A stretch of DNA of 64,000 nucleotides from Affinirhizobium lemnae (GCF_022968395.1 NZ_JALJQZ010000017.1:1-64000), one strand, 5' to 3'; counted from the first letter of the stretch, positions 35,951-46,359 are shown. Program-made: numbers and translations. Notes: generated from the letters alone by a model not told the origin.

Positions 35951-36418
35951 GTGCTGCGAGTCGAACTCGACACCACTGACATCAAGATCTTGCGTGAATT
36001 GCAGCGTGATGGCCGCATGACCAATGTGGAATTGGCAGAGCGCGTTGGCATTTCCGCGCCTCCTTGCCTGCGACGCGTTCGCAAGCTGGAGGAGATGGGG
36101 ATCATTGAAGGTTATGCCGCCATCCTGAACGGGCCGAAGCTCGGATACGATCTGGTGGCCTTTTGCCTCATCGGCCTGAAGCATCAATCGGAAGCCAATC
36201 TGAAGGCCTTTGCTGCTCTGGCCGAAAGCTGGCCGATCGTGCGCGAAGCATGGATGGTGTCCGGCGACAGCGATTTTCTGCTGCGTTGCACAGCTGAAAA
36301 TCTGACGAAGTTTCAGGATTTCGTCATCGAGGTTCTAGCCGCCAACGAGCATGTGGACACGGTTCGCACGATGCTGACGATCCGGCAGGTCAAGAAACTG
36401 GGGCTGGTCGAGATCTGA
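35951..36418 (+). CDS. lrp: Lrp/AsnC-family regulator
   Basis: A 155-residue feast/famine regulator. The HTH is LDTTDIKILRELQRDGRMTNVELAERVGISAPPCLRRVRKLEEMG (about residues 5-49); the RAM/ligand domain follows, with SGDSDFLLRCTAENL. The GTG at 35951 after agagga gives the usual length and is preferred over an upstream in-frame start. Divergent from trxB-lsrB, as in Sinorhizobium. Confidence 0.92.
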   Translation: MLRVELDTTDIKILRELQRDGRMTNVELAERVGISAPPCLRRVRKLEEMGIIEGYAAILNGPKLGYDLVAFCLIGLKHQSEANLKAFAALAESWPIVREAWMVSGDSDFLLRCTAENLTKFQDFVIEVLAANEHVDTVRTMLTIRQVKKLGLVEI

Positions 36419-36420
36419 TC

Positions 36421-37230
36421 TCAGGGCCGATCAAACGGAACCCGCAGATTACGTACCCGGCTCGACGGATTGAACCGATTGCCGCGCCACGCAAACGTCG
36501 CCTGGGATGCGAGACGTCGAACTTCGCGGTCGAGTTTCTGAAGAAGCGTTCGCTTCTGCTTCTTTTTCTCCACTGCCCAGGCCCGCTCGATTTCTCCGCC
36601 AAGGCCCACCTGATGGCTCGGCAGGAACTGATCCTGGATGCAGAGGGCAGGAAGCGTCTGATAGATCACAAGTTCGTCAAACAGAGGCGAGACCGGATCG
36701 AAGACCAGATGATCAACCGCATGCGCGCTTTGTCCGATGGCTTTCAGCAGTCGGAGTGCGGCTTTTGGCGTGATGATGTAACCCGCCAGACCAAGATGGC
36801 CTGATCTCAATCGCGCCAGCTGTAGCCCGGAACCCGCGTTGATGTCCTGCCGATCAACCGAGACAGGGCGCAGGGTGGTTTCGAACTTGACGATATCCGC
36901 ATCCGCTGGCAGCCAATCCGTATGCGCCAGCCAGTGACGCGCGCTGGCAGCGATATGGACATCATCTTCCAGCACGACACACGGCTTGTCTTGCTCAACC
37001 GTATTTTGCCAGGCCTGTCTCTGGCTTAGCAGAATGCCCACTTCGCCGGGTGTCAGGATCAGGCTTCCGTCGTCTCTTGCCGCCGACCACGTGCGCAAGG
37101 CTTCGGGTTCCAGCGCCTTGCCGTCCACGGCGGGAATTCGGGCCCAGGCGAGACCAAGGCCGTCCAGCAGCGTCCGCATGCGCTGCATGCGGTCTGTGGC
37201 GCGATCCAGATTGATGACGAAGACCTGCAT
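36421..37230 (-). CDS. Glycosyltransferase family 25 (LPS type)
   Basis: A 269-residue enzyme of the LOB/GT25 family. It begins MQVFVINLDRATDRMQRM, has PGEVGILLSQRQAWQ (the GExGC.LSH-type motif) and VLEDDVHI, the DxD-like metal site (about residues 88-95). Such enzymes add galactose or a related sugar to lipopolysaccharide. The lpsB stop codon lies just before it, with a TTG overlap three codons upstream, so the two are co-translated. The acceptor is inferred from the neighbour. Confidence 0.85.
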   Translation of the reverse strand: MQVFVINLDRATDRMQRMRTLLDGLGLAWARIPAVDGKALEPEALRTWSAARDDGSLILTPGEVGILLSQRQAWQNTVEQDKPCVVLEDDVHIAASARHWLAHTDWLPADADIVKFETTLRPVSVDRQDINAGSGLQLARLRSGHLGLAGYIITPKAALRLLKAIGQSAHAVDHLVFDPVSPLFDELVIYQTLPALCIQDQFLPSHQVGLGGEIERAWAVEKKKQKRTLLQKLDREVRRLASQATFAWRGNRFNPSSRVRNLRVPFDRP

Positions 37231-37235
37231 CACGG

Positions 37236-38294
37236 TCAACCGCGCGCCAAGAGGCGAGCATAGACTTCGCCGATTGCCCGCGCTTCTCCTTCTATGGAGA
37301 AATTCTGGCGTGCATGGGCAAGAGAATTGCTGCTCGCCTGCGCCAGCCGTTCATCGTCTTCGAGGTAAGGACCAAGAGCCGTCACGAAATTTTCGACGGA
37401 GCCGCGGCCAACGATATGGCCGGTCTGGCCCTCCACGACAAGTTCCGGAAATGCGCCGACATCGGATGCAATCACAGGCACAGCGCTTGCCATCGCTTCC
37501 AGCGGGGTCAGGCCGAAACCCTCCCAGCGTTGCGGTGCAACGAACAGGTCTAGAGCGCGATACCAGTCGGGAATATTCGTATGTTCACCGACGAACAGGA
37601 TACGGTCTGAAAGCCCGGCAGCCTTGACCTTTTGCTTCAGTTCTTCCTCGAAAGCCATGTGCTTGGCAGTGGCGCGACCGGCAATCACGCCTTTCCAATC
37701 CGGGTGAGACGGCAGAAGGCGGAGCAAGGCATCTACAAAAAGATCGGTCCCCTTCTGATGTCGGACGCGACCGAAGCAGCCGATGTAGCGAAAACCGGGA
37801 TCAAGGCCGACAGCAGACTTTGCGGCAGCCTTGTCCGCAGCCGGAGAAAACCGCTCGAGATCAATGCCGTGAAGGATCACCGTGCTCTCGCGCTCAAGGT
37901 ATGAGGCTGTTTTCTGGCAGACGGCGATGACGCCATCCATGCGCGAGATCAACCACTTCGTCCAGCCGCTATGATGCCGTTGCGAGGCCGAAGTGAACAG
38001 AAGTCTGAGCGGCATTCGAAACACATCCCGCAGGATGATGCCGGGCAGCATTTCGATGTTCCGACGAGCGTGCCACACGCGGCAGGTCTGGCCTGAAGGC
38101 GGCTTCCAAAGCTGAGGTGCTTGCCATGCCTTCATGGAAGGCAAAGAAGAAGGAAGTCCCGGCCCGAAGGTGATGACCTTCTGGCCGAGTGCATTCTGGA
38201 CCGGGACAAGCTGGATGACGGTCGAGGTGACGCCCGACAATCTTCGCTTGAAGTGCGGGGCAATGATCTCAACCTGAGAAAGAGGTGAGGGCAC
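37236..38294 (-). CDS. lpsB: LPS core glycosyltransferase LpsB (GT4)
   Basis: A 352-residue GT4 enzyme, near the 351 residues of Sinorhizobium LpsB, which adds mannose to the LPS inner core. It has VEIIAPHFKRRLSGVTSTV at the N-terminus, FGRVRHQKGTDLFVDA, and the GT4 E-x7-E region APQRWEGFGLTPLEAMASAVPV. The GTG at 38294 is chosen to fit that start; an upstream frame adds 21 basic residues. It lies 19 bases after greA, the order known from Sinorhizobium. Confidence 0.87.
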   Translation of the reverse strand: MPSPLSQVEIIAPHFKRRLSGVTSTVIQLVPVQNALGQKVITFGPGLPSSLPSMKAWQAPQLWKPPSGQTCRVWHARRNIEMLPGIILRDVFRMPLRLLFTSASQRHHSGWTKWLISRMDGVIAVCQKTASYLERESTVILHGIDLERFSPAADKAAAKSAVGLDPGFRYIGCFGRVRHQKGTDLFVDALLRLLPSHPDWKGVIAGRATAKHMAFEEELKQKVKAAGLSDRILFVGEHTNIPDWYRALDLFVAPQRWEGFGLTPLEAMASAVPVIASDVGAFPELVVEGQTGHIVGRGSVENFVTALGPYLEDDERLAQASSNSLAHARQNFSIEGEARAIGEVYARLLARG

Positions 38295-38313
38295 GAGTGC
38301 TTTGCGCCTTCTA

Positions 38314-38790
38314 TCAACCCCAGGAGACGGAGAGGATCTCGTAAGCCTTCGAGCCACCCGGCGCGTTGACCTCGATCGAATCGCCGACCTCTTTGCCGAT
38401 CAGGGCGCGGGCGATGGGCGAAGAAATGGAGATGCGACCTTCCTTGACGTCAGCTTCCTGATCGCCAACGATCTGGTAGGTCTTCTCTTCGTCAGAGTCT
38501 TCATCAACGAGTTTGACCTTGGCACCGAACTTGATCTTTGAACCCGACATCTTGGTCAGGTCAATGACTTCCGCGCGCGCCGTCAGGTCTTCGAGTTCCG
38601 TAATGCGGCCCTCGTTAAGGCTTTGGGCTTCCTTGGCGGCATGATATTCAGCGTTTTCCGAAAGATCGCCGTGGGCGCGTGCCTCCGCAATGGCTTCGAT
38701 AATGCGGGGACGTTCCTCCTGCTGGCGCCAGCGCAGCTCTTCCTGCAGCTTGGTGAAGCCAGACGGCGTCATCGGTACCTTTTCAACCAT
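38314..38790 (-). CDS. greA: Transcription elongation factor GreA
   Basis: A 158-residue cleavage factor that rescues backtracked RNA polymerase. The N-terminal coiled coil reads [40 protein letters not shown], with Asp and Glu at the tip (GDLSENAEY, about residues 41-49); the C-terminal domain has [18 protein letters not shown]. Full length and typical. Confidence 0.96.
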   Translation of the reverse strand: MVEKVPMTPSGFTKLQEELRWRQQEERPRIIEAIAEARAHGDLSENAEYHAAKEAQSLNEGRITELEDLTARAEVIDLTKMSGSKIKFGAKVKLVDEDSDEEKTYQIVGDQEADVKEGRISISSPIARALIGKEVGDSIEVNAPGGSKAYEILSVSWG

Positions 38791-39068
38791 TTCTCATTTT
38801 CCTCAGTCTTATGCCCACAACTGGCAGACACAAAAAGAAACAGGTTCCGGAGCGGTGCTTCGGAACCATGTGAAAACTCTTCTAGCGTCATCATAGCAGA
38901 ATCGCGAAGCGGAAAGCCAGCAAATTCGAGACAGGGTTTTTTCTGCTGCCGAACAGGGGATGGTCGGCTCGCCCGATAATCCGATCGAAAGCGAAAGCGC
39001 CTATTTTGTAACCAACTCCGAAAAGGATCGTTGACTCCATCGACAAGAACTTTTAGTGAACATCCGTG

Positions 39069-40301
39069 ATGAAAAAGTCGCTGAAAGAACGTTTGGCTAT
39101 CCTTTCCGATGCAGCGAAGTATGATGCGTCCTGCGCGTCTAGCGGTACTACGCGGCGCGATTCAATCTCGTCTGGAGGATTGGGGTCGACAGAAGGGTCT
39201 GGCATTTGCCACGCCTATGCGCCCGATGGCCGCTGTATTTCGCTTCTGAAAATACTGCTGACGAACTTCTGCATTTATGATTGCGCCTACTGCATCAATC
39301 GGTCGTCCTCAAATGTAGAGCGTGCGCGCTTTACGCCGGAAGAGGTGGTTTGGCTGACCATGGAGTTCTATCGCCGGAATTACATCGAGGGCTTGTTTCT
39401 TTCCTCCGGCATTATCCGCTCGTCTGACCACACGATGGAGGAAATGGTCAAAATCGCGCGGGATTTGCGCACGGTTCACAATTTTCGCGGCTATATTCAC
39501 CTGAAGACGATCCCGGAAGCGTCTGCGGCATTGATCGAGGAGGCTGGGCTTTATGCCGACCGTTTGTCGATCAATATCGAATTGCCCACGGACAAAGGCA
39601 TCAGCCAGTTCGCACCGGAAAAGAAGCCCGAGGGTATCCGTCGCGCCATGGGTGATCTTCGGTTGAAGATCGAGGATGCATCCGAGCCGACATTAAAGAC
39701 CAAGCGTCGGAAGAAGTTCGTACCGGCCGGGCAGAGTACGCAGATGATTGTTGGCGCTGATGGAGCCAATGACGCGACCATTCTCGGGACGAGCGCACGG
39801 CTGTACGGAAGTTACGGTCTGAAGCGGGTTTATTATTCGGCGTTTAGTCCGATACCGGATGCATCCTCCAAGTTGCCGCTCATCAAGCCGCCGCTCGTGC
39901 GAGAGCATCGTCTTTACCAAGCGGACTGGCTTTATCGTTTCTACGGCTTTGATATCGGCGAAATCACATCTGCAACCGCAGACGGAAACCTCGATCTGGA
40001 ACTGGATCCCAAGCTGGCATGGGCGCTTGCGCATCGGGATTGCTTCCCCGTAGATATCAACAAGGCCCCGAAGGAGATGCTTCTCCGGGTGCCGGGCTTC
40101 GGTACCAAGACGGTCAGATCCATCCTGTCGTCGCGGCGTTTCCGTCGGCTCAGGATCGAAGATCTCGGTCGTCTCGGTGTGTCCTTGCGCAAGGTGCAGC
40201 CCTTCATTGTGGCTGATGGCTGGACGCCGCACCGGATGATCGATCGCAGTGATTTGCGACAGATGTTCTCGCCGCAGCCTGAGCAATTGACGCTATTCTG
40301 A
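39069..40301 (+). CDS. Radical SAM protein, putative DNA modification/repair
   Basis: A 410-residue radical-SAM enzyme of the family annotated as putative DNA modification/repair radical SAM protein. The [4Fe-4S] motif is CIYDCAYC (Cys-x3-Cys-x2-Cys, about residues 66-73), ending a segment LLKILLTNFCIYDCAYCINR. The C-terminus has a helix-hairpin-helix DNA-binding element, EMLLRVPGFGTKTVRSIL (about 336-353). It overlaps the next gene by one base (TGATG), which is a DUF4130-UdgX fusion; the pair acts together. The substrate is unknown. ATG 39069 follows a GTG that is also in frame. Confidence 0.88.
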   Translation: MKKSLKERLAILSDAAKYDASCASSGTTRRDSISSGGLGSTEGSGICHAYAPDGRCISLLKILLTNFCIYDCAYCINRSSSNVERARFTPEEVVWLTMEFYRRNYIEGLFLSSGIIRSSDHTMEEMVKIARDLRTVHNFRGYIHLKTIPEASAALIEEAGLYADRLSINIELPTDKGISQFAPEKKPEGIRRAMGDLRLKIEDASEPTLKTKRRKKFVPAGQSTQMIVGADGANDATILGTSARLYGSYGLKRVYYSAFSPIPDASSKLPLIKPPLVREHRLYQADWLYRFYGFDIGEITSATADGNLDLELDPKLAWALAHRDCFPVDINKAPKEMLLRVPGFGTKTVRSILSSRRFRRLRIEDLGRLGVSLRKVQPFIVADGWTPHRMIDRSDLRQMFSPQPEQLTLF

Positions 40302-41773
40302 TGCTGAAGATCTGTCTCAATGGATGTGGCGACTTTACGGAATGGCGCTACGCGGCGCGTGTTCTTCTAATGTGTGATGTGACCCCGGCCGATGTGGTGT
40401 GGGAAAGCGGCTCATCGGTCGAGAGCGGTCTGGGTTTCGGCGAGAGCGAATTGCCGGTTCCGTCGCCAACAGCGGCTGCACCCAGTGTACCGCCGGCGTT
40501 TCTCGATCTGGCGCAGACGGTCATCTGTCATTCGAATCCGGACCGCTTTGCCCTGCTGTATCGGTTGCTCTGGCGCATTCGATCAGAGCGTCATCTGATC
40601 GGTATCGTTTCAGACCCGGATGTCATTGCTGCGCGCAAGCTGGAGAAATCTGTCCGCCGCGACAGCCACAAGATGAAAGCCTTCGTGCGCTTCAAGGAGG
40701 TTCCCTCTCGCGATCCGATGGAGCGGCGGCGGGCGTTTTTTGCCTGGTTCGAGCCGGATCATTACATCGTGGCGCGGATGGCACCGTTCTTCAAACGCCG
40801 CTTCTTCGATATGGACTGGGTCATTGCAACACCGAAGGGCTCTGCCGCCTGGGACGGCGAGGAGCTGACCGTCTCCGACGAACCCGCCGAGAAGCCGGAA
40901 ATCCGCGACGACGCCGATGATCTCTGGCGTATCTACTATGCCAATATCTTCAATCCCGCGCGGCTGAAGGTGAAGGCAATGACGGCGGAGATGCCGAAGA
41001 AATACTGGAAGAACCTGCCGGAGGCGGACCTTATTCCCGACCTCATTGCCAATGCCGAAGCCAAGGTGCGGGAGATGGCCGAACGTGCTGCCTCCCAGCC
41101 GCCTGCGTTTCACCAGCGGCTTCAGGACCGCATGGCTGCCGGCGAACTGAATGAGCCATCATTTCCAGAGGGGACACTGGAAGCTCTGCGTCAGGATGCC
41201 CGTCACTGTACCCGTTGCGAACTGCATTGTCGGGCAACCCAGACTGTGTTTGGCGAAGGCTCGCAATCGGCCAGGGTCATGTTCGTCGGTGAACAGCCGG
41301 GGGATCAGGAGGATCTGGCTGGCCGTCCCTTCGTTGGTCCGGCTGGCAAGGTTTTCGACACGGTGGTCAATGAGGTCGGGTTGGATAGGCGTGAGTTTTA
41401 CGTCACCAACGCGGTGAAGCATTTCAAATACGAACCGCAGGGAAAGCGCCGTATTCACCAGAAGCCGAACCAGGGTGAGATACAGGCTTGCCGGTGGTGG
41501 TTGACCAAAGAGGTGGAACTGATCAAGCCGTCTCTGGTGGTGGCTATGGGTGCGACGGCCTATTACGCTTTGACCGATCACAAGGAAAAGCTTCAGGATG
41601 TGCGCGGCATGTCCATCGCGATGAGTAGCGGTTGCACGTTGTTTGTGACTGTTCATCCATCCTATTTGCTACGCATTCCCGACGAAGCTAGGAAGTCAGC
41701 GGAATTCGAGAAGTTCCGGTTGGATATGGCGGCTGTCCGGCGGCTGGCGCAAGAATCTCCAGCGATACGGTGA
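40301..41773 (+). CDS. DUF4130-UdgX uracil-DNA glycosylase fusion
   Basis: A 490-residue two-domain protein. The N-terminal ~250 residues match DUF4130 (KMKAFVRFKEVP, MAPFFKRRFFDMDWVIATPKGSAAWDG). The C-terminal ~200 residues are a UdgX-type family 4 uracil-DNA glycosylase: CTRCELHC, GEQPGDQEDLAGRPFVGPAGK, KRRIHQKPN and HPSYLLR. The KRRIH loop is the hallmark of UdgX, whose His binds covalently to the abasic site after uracil removal. Cotranslated with the radical-SAM gene. Confidence 0.9.
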   Translation: MLKICLNGCGDFTEWRYAARVLLMCDVTPADVVWESGSSVESGLGFGESELPVPSPTAAAPSVPPAFLDLAQTVICHSNPDRFALLYRLLWRIRSERHLIGIVSDPDVIAARKLEKSVRRDSHKMKAFVRFKEVPSRDPMERRRAFFAWFEPDHYIVARMAPFFKRRFFDMDWVIATPKGSAAWDGEELTVSDEPAEKPEIRDDADDLWRIYYANIFNPARLKVKAMTAEMPKKYWKNLPEADLIPDLIANAEAKVREMAERAASQPPAFHQRLQDRMAAGELNEPSFPEGTLEALRQDARHCTRCELHCRATQTVFGEGSQSARVMFVGEQPGDQEDLAGRPFVGPAGKVFDTVVNEVGLDRREFYVTNAVKHFKYEPQGKRRIHQKPNQGEIQACRWWLTKEVELIKPSLVVAMGATAYYALTDHKEKLQDVRGMSIAMSSGCTLFVTVHPSYLLRIPDEARKSAEFEKFRLDMAAVRRLAQESPAIR

Positions 41774-41815
41774 AATGATTGATGGTATGGGCCACGTGGA
41801 AACGTCTGTGCTCCT

Positions 41816-42088
41816 TAGAGCGTTTCAGGGCTCAATGGAATCGTTCTGCCGTGATCGGTTTCAGTCAGGATCAAGGCTTTGGCGAAGGGCATACCCGCAA
41901 GGTACGATTGAGACAAAAGCCGCAGATAATGGCTGAAAATGATCCGGCCCTCCGGGTTTGAGATGGCGGGTCATCTGCTTTGTCGCAGGGCTTGGCCCTA
42001 TGCTGAGGCTACGACACGCGCCCTTCTCCTCGCATCTGCTCCCGCCCTCCCAAACAGAACTCTGTCCATTTAGCCCTGAAGCGCTCTA
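41816..42088. mobile_element. MITE-like element, 273 bp
   Basis: A noncoding segment bounded by ~24-bp imperfect inverted repeats: TAGAGCGTTTCAGGG (41816-41830, continuing CTCAATGGA) and its counterpart ending CCCTGAAGCGCTCTA (42074-42088), with a few mismatches. No transposase frame is inside. Clear target-site duplication is not seen beyond TA. It looks like a miniature inverted-repeat element or a genus repeat. The remaining 42089-42393 is AT-rich and holds the small frame at 42111-42287. Confidence 0.55.
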
Positions 42089-42110
42089 GTTGTATGTGAC
42101 GAGGAGAGCC

Positions 42111-42287
42111 TTGAAATCTGCGCTCCACTACAAGGTGGATCATGGGAAACACTTTAGCCAATCCTTACAAGATCTCCGCTCAGAATTAGTGGAAACCCTG
42201 CGGTGCTCGGTAATCGATCACCTGCTCGATTTTTTACAATTTAAAGATGTATTACTGATTAAACAAATTCTACCTAGCAAGATTTGA
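42111..42287 (+). CDS. Possible small protein, 58 residues
   Basis: A TTG-started frame with gaggaga four bases upstream. The product reads KSALHYKVDHGKHFSQSLQDL and ends in a leucine-rich LLDFLQFKDVLLIKQILPSKI. Codon use is AT-rich and unlike the neighbours. No family is recognised; it may be a random frame in AT-rich DNA next to the MITE-like element. Confidence 0.3.
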   Translation: MKSALHYKVDHGKHFSQSLQDLRSELVETLRCSVIDHLLDFLQFKDVLLIKQILPSKI

Positions 42288-42393
42288 CCCATGAATATTT
42301 ATAGTTGCTTTTATTTTTTGTTTTTCTACCAATGGTAGTGCGATGGCGGAGATCTGAGATTTGCTGTCAGCGTATTTTTGAAGGAGCTATATT

Positions 42394-42816
42394 ATGACTG
42401 AAATTCATCCAATAGAAGCGGGCCTTTTCCAACTTAAATTGCAGAGCACAGGTGCGCCCGGCGCTCCTACGGTGGCGCTTACGCTTGGCGTCTATACTCC
42501 AACCGGCAAGGTGACTGGCTTTGCCGAAGTCAAACAAGCCACGAATCCGCCTCTGGATGTACGTTCGCATGTCCTAGGCGACTTGATCTATGAGACGGTC
42601 ATTGGTCCCGGCTCCAAGGTCCGCATCGACCTGACAGGTTATCCGGAAATCGTTTGGCCGAAGGACGGGGGCGTTGGACCTGCCATTCCCTTGAACTTCA
42701 AGGCGATCATCCTGCTCGAGCCGGATTTCTCCAAGGGTACGATAGAGTATCAGTACCGCAAGGACTTGACCGGCAAATGGCACGTTGTGCGCGAGCCGAT
42801 CCACAAGCTTGCCTGA
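42394..42816 (+). CDS. DUF1842 protein
   Basis: A 140-residue cytosolic protein that resembles DUF1842: VYTPTGKVTGFAEVKQATNPPLDVRSHVLGDLIYETVIGPGSKVRIDLTGYPEIVWP. It is predicted to be all-beta. A strong ribosome site (aaggag) precedes ATG 42394. The function of the family is unknown. It lies downstream of the AT-rich stretch and may be a recent arrival. Confidence 0.65.
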   Translation: MTEIHPIEAGLFQLKLQSTGAPGAPTVALTLGVYTPTGKVTGFAEVKQATNPPLDVRSHVLGDLIYETVIGPGSKVRIDLTGYPEIVWPKDGGVGPAIPLNFKAIILLEPDFSKGTIEYQYRKDLTGKWHVVREPIHKLA

Positions 42817-42823
42817 AATAGAT

Positions 42824-42847
42824 CTGGCGGCCCATCGGGGCCGCCAG
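42824..42847. terminator. Possible bidirectional terminator between DUF1842 and carB
   Basis: A perfect 9-bp stem (CTGGCGGCC / GGCCGCCAG, 6-base loop) between convergent genes. No strong T run follows on either strand, so it is a weak terminator or a REP-like hairpin. Confidence 0.4.
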
Positions 42848-42876
42848 TCCTTATCCGGTTGGGCTCTGATCTTTGA

Positions 42877-45800
42877 TCAGAAGTAGCTTTGCAACGGAGC
42901 CACTTCCAACTGGCCCTTCTTCAGAGCCTCGATTGCTTCTGCCGCAGCCAGGGCACCAGCCATTGTGGTGTAATAAGGCACCTTCTGCATCAGAGCAGCA
43001 CGACGAAGCGACTTGGAGTCGGAGATCGCCTTGTTGCTATCGGTCGTGTTGATGACCAGTTGAACCTGACGGTTGCGGATCGCATCCTCGATATGCGGAC
43101 GACCTTCCAGAACCTTGTTCACCTTCACAGCTTCAATGCCGTTCTCAGCGAGGAAGCGCTGCGTGCCGCCGGTTGCCAGAACCTTGAAGCCGATTTCGAC
43201 CAGCAGTTTGATAGCTGGCAGGACGCGAGTCTTGTCGTCATCGCGGACCGAGACGAAGACAGAGCCTTCACGCGGGAGTTCTACGCCAGCACCCAACTGG
43301 CTCTTGGCGAAGGCGAGCGGAAAGCTGCGATCGAGGCCGATGACCTCTCCAGTGGAGCGCATTTCCGGGCCGAGCAGCGTATCGACACCCGGGAAGCGGG
43401 CAAACGGGAACACTGCTTCCTTGACGGCAATGTGCTTCAGGTTGCGCGGATCCGGCTTTGAACCGTAGGCGCCAATGGCCGCATCCAGCTTTTCACCGGC
43501 CATGATGCGGGCGGCGATCTTGGCGATCGGCGCGCCGATGGTCTTGGCGACGAAGGGCACGGTGCGCGAGGCGCGTGGATTGACTTCCAGAACGTAGATC
43601 GTGCCGTCCTTGATCGCGTACTGAACGTTCATAAGACCGCCGACATTCAGAGCCTTTGCAAGAGCGGTCGTCTGGCGCTCCAGTTCGTCCAGTAATTCTG
43701 GCGAGAAGGATCGGGATGGCAACGAGCAGGCGCTGTCGCCGGAGTGGATGCCGGCTTCCTCGATATGCTCCATGATGCCGGAGACAAACACGTTTTCACC
43801 GTCGCACAGCGCATCCACGTCGACTTCGATGGCGTTGGTCAGATAGCTATCGAACAGCAGAGGGTTCTTGCCGAGAAGCGTGTTGATCTGGCCCGTCTTG
43901 TCGTTCGGATAGCGCTGCTTGATGTCTTCCGGCACCAGTTCCGGCACCGTGTCCAGAAGATAGGCCTGGAGCATGGTCTCGTTGTGGATGATCTGCATGG
44001 CGCGGCCACCCAGAACGTAGGACGGCCGGACAACCAGCGGGAAGCCGATTTCGGACGCGACGAGACGCGCCTGTTCCACCGAGTAGGCAATGCCGTTGTT
44101 CGGCTGGGCGAGATCCAGCTTCATCAGGAGTTTCTGGAAGCGGTCGCGATCTTCCGCAAGGTCGATCATGTCCGGCGCTGTGCCAAGAATCGGGATACCG
44201 TTCTTTTCGAGGGCTTCGGCCAGCTTCAGAGGTGTCTGGCCGCCAAACTGGACGATGACGCCGACGACTTCACCCTTTTCCTGTTCTGCACGAAGAATCT
44301 CGATCACGTCTTCGGCTGTCAGCGGCTCGAAATAGAGGCGGTCGGAGGTATCGTAGTCGGTGGAAACGGTTTCCGGGTTGCAGTTGATCATGATGGCTTC
44401 GAAGCCTGCATCCTTCAGCGCGAAGGCCGCATGGCAGCAGCAGTAATCGAACTCGATGCCCTGGCCGATACGGTTTGGACCGCCGCCGAGGATTACGACC
44501 TTCTTGGCGTCGGATATTTCTGCTTCCGAGCGGGCGACGCCGACGAACGGTGTCTCATAGGTCGAATACATATAGGCGGTCGGTGAGGCGAATTCGGCAG
44601 CGCAGGTATCGATGCGCTTGAAGGCCGGGCGCACATTCAGGCTGTTGCGCAGGACCGCGACATCCTTCGGCTTGGTCGATGTGAGCGAGGCGAGGCGGGC
44701 ATCGGAGAAGCCCATGGCCTTCAGCATGCGCAGGTTGTCAGCGTCCTGCGGCAGGCCGTGTTCGCGCACGCGCGCTTCCATATCCACAATAGCCTTGAAC
44801 TGGGCGATGAACCACGGGTCGATCTTGCAGCCTTCGTGAACTTCAGCTTCCGACATGCCGAGACGAAGCGCCTGAACCACCATGCGCAGGCGGTCCGGCG
44901 TCGGGGTACCGATGGCGGCGCGGATGGCGTTCTTGTCATCACCCTGGCCCAGGCCCGGAATTTCGATTTCATCGAGACCCGTCAGGCCGGTTTCCAGGCC
45001 GCGCAGGGCTTTCTGCAGAGATTCGGCAAAGGTGCGGCCAATGGCCATGACTTCACCGACCGACTTCATGGCGGTGGTGAGCGTCGGCTCTGCACCCGGG
45101 AACTTCTCGAAGGCAAAGCGCGGGATCTTGGTGACGACGTAGTCGATGGATGGTTCGAAGGAGGCGGGTGTGGCGCCACCGGTGATATCGTTCTCCAACT
45201 CATCCAGGGTGTAGCCGATGGCGAGCTTGGCCGCGACCTTGGCAATCGGGAAGCCGGTTGCCTTGGAAGCGAGCGCGGAGGAGCGAGACACGCGCGGGTT
45301 CATTTCGATGACGACCAGGCGGCCATCCTTAGGGTTCACGGCAAACTGAACGTTCGAGCCGCCAGTTTCCACGCCTATTTCGCGCAGTACCGCGATCGAT
45401 GCGTTACGCATGATCTGGTATTCCTTGTCCGTCAGTGTCAGCGCCGGAGCGACAGTGATGGAGTCACCCGTGTGAACGCCCATCGGATCAATGTTTTCGA
45501 TAGAGCAGATGATGATGCAGTTATCCGCGCGGTCGCGGATGACTTCCATCTCATATTCCTTCCAGCCTAGAACCGATTCTTCAATCAGCACTTCCGTGGT
45601 CGGAGAGGCGTCCAGACCGGAATTGATGATCTCGAAGAATTCGGAGCGGTTGTAGGCAATGCCACCGCCGGTGCCGCCCATGGTGAAGGAAGGACGGATG
45701 ATGGCAGGCAGGCCCACGACATCCAGCGCCTGCGCAGCGATGGCCATGGCATGGCTCATGTAACGCTGCTTGCGGTCTGTCTCGCCAAGGTTCCACTTGT

Positions 45801-46359
45801 TTTCCAGCTCGTCCAGCGCCTTGTCCAGAGCATCACCGGACAGTGTTTCGCGCAGCTTTGCGCGCTCAGCCTCGTGCTTCTTGCGGTCGGCATCCTTGAT
45901 TTCTGTTGCGTTCGCCAGCATGGAGCGAGGCGTTTCCAGCCCGATCTTCGCCATCGCCTCACGGAAGAGAGCACGGTCTTCGGCCTTGTCGATGGCCTCC
46001 GGCTTCGCGCCGATCATTTCGACATTATAGCGGTCCAGAACACCCATTCGCTTCAAAGAAAGCGCGGTGTTGAGCGCGGTTTGTCCGCCCATTGTCGGCA
46101 GCAGCGCGTCCGGACGTTCCTTGGCGATGATCTTGGCTACAACTTCCGGCGTGATGGGCTCAACATAAGTCGCGTCTGCCAAGCCCGGATCGGTCATGAT
46201 CGTTGCCGGGTTGGAGTTGACCAGAATGACCCGGTAGCCTTCTTCCTTCAGCGCCTTGCAGGCCTGAGTGCCTGAATAGTCGAACTCGCAGGCCTGACCG
46301 ATGACAATCGGTCCTGCTCCGATGATGAGGATTGACTTAATATCTTGGCGCTTCGGCAT
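42877..46359 (-). CDS. carB: Carbamoyl-phosphate synthase large subunit
   Basis: Makes carbamoyl phosphate from glutamine-derived ammonia, bicarbonate and 2 ATP for pyrimidine and arginine synthesis. The 1160-residue product has two ATP-grasp halves: [25 protein letters not shown] opens the first and [22 protein letters not shown] the second. The last ~150 residues form the allosteric MGS-like domain. ATG 46359 (MPKRQDIKS) is standard; the GTG 18 codons upstream falls inside the leader hairpin. Confidence 0.97.
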   Translation of the reverse strand: MPKRQDIKSILIIGAGPIVIGQACEFDYSGTQACKALKEEGYRVILVNSNPATIMTDPGLADATYVEPITPEVVAKIIAKERPDALLPTMGGQTALNTALSLKRMGVLDRYNVEMIGAKPEAIDKAEDRALFREAMAKIGLETPRSMLANATEIKDADRKKHEAERAKLRETLSGDALDKALDELENKWNLGETDRKQRYMSHAMAIAAQALDVVGLPAIIRPSFTMGGTGGGIAYNRSEFFEIINSGLDASPTTEVLIEESVLGWKEYEMEVIRDRADNCIIICSIENIDPMGVHTGDSITVAPALTLTDKEYQIMRNASIAVLREIGVETGGSNVQFAVNPKDGRLVVIEMNPRVSRSSALASKATGFPIAKVAAKLAIGYTLDELENDITGGATPASFEPSIDYVVTKIPRFAFEKFPGAEPTLTTAMKSVGEVMAIGRTFAESLQKALRGLETGLTGLDEIEIPGLGQGDDKNAIRAAIGTPTPDRLRMVVQALRLGMSEAEVHEGCKIDPWFIAQFKAIVDMEARVREHGLPQDADNLRMLKAMGFSDARLASLTSTKPKDVAVLRNSLNVRPAFKRIDTCAAEFASPTAYMYSTYETPFVGVARSEAEISDAKKVVILGGGPNRIGQGIEFDYCCCHAAFALKDAGFEAIMINCNPETVSTDYDTSDRLYFEPLTAEDVIEILRAEQEKGEVVGVIVQFGGQTPLKLAEALEKNGIPILGTAPDMIDLAEDRDRFQKLLMKLDLAQPNNGIAYSVEQARLVASEIGFPLVVRPSYVLGGRAMQIIHNETMLQAYLLDTVPELVPEDIKQRYPNDKTGQINTLLGKNPLLFDSYLTNAIEVDVDALCDGENVFVSGIMEHIEEAGIHSGDSACSLPSRSFSPELLDELERQTTALAKALNVGGLMNVQYAIKDGTIYVLEVNPRASRTVPFVAKTIGAPIAKIAARIMAGEKLDAAIGAYGSKPDPRNLKHIAVKEAVFPFARFPGVDTLLGPEMRSTGEVIGLDRSFPLAFAKSQLGAGVELPREGSVFVSVRDDDKTRVLPAIKLLVEIGFKVLATGGTQRFLAENGIEAVKVNKVLEGRPHIEDAIRNRQVQLVINTTDSNKAISDSKSLRRAALMQKVPYYTTMAGALAAAEAIEALKKGQLEVAPLQSYF

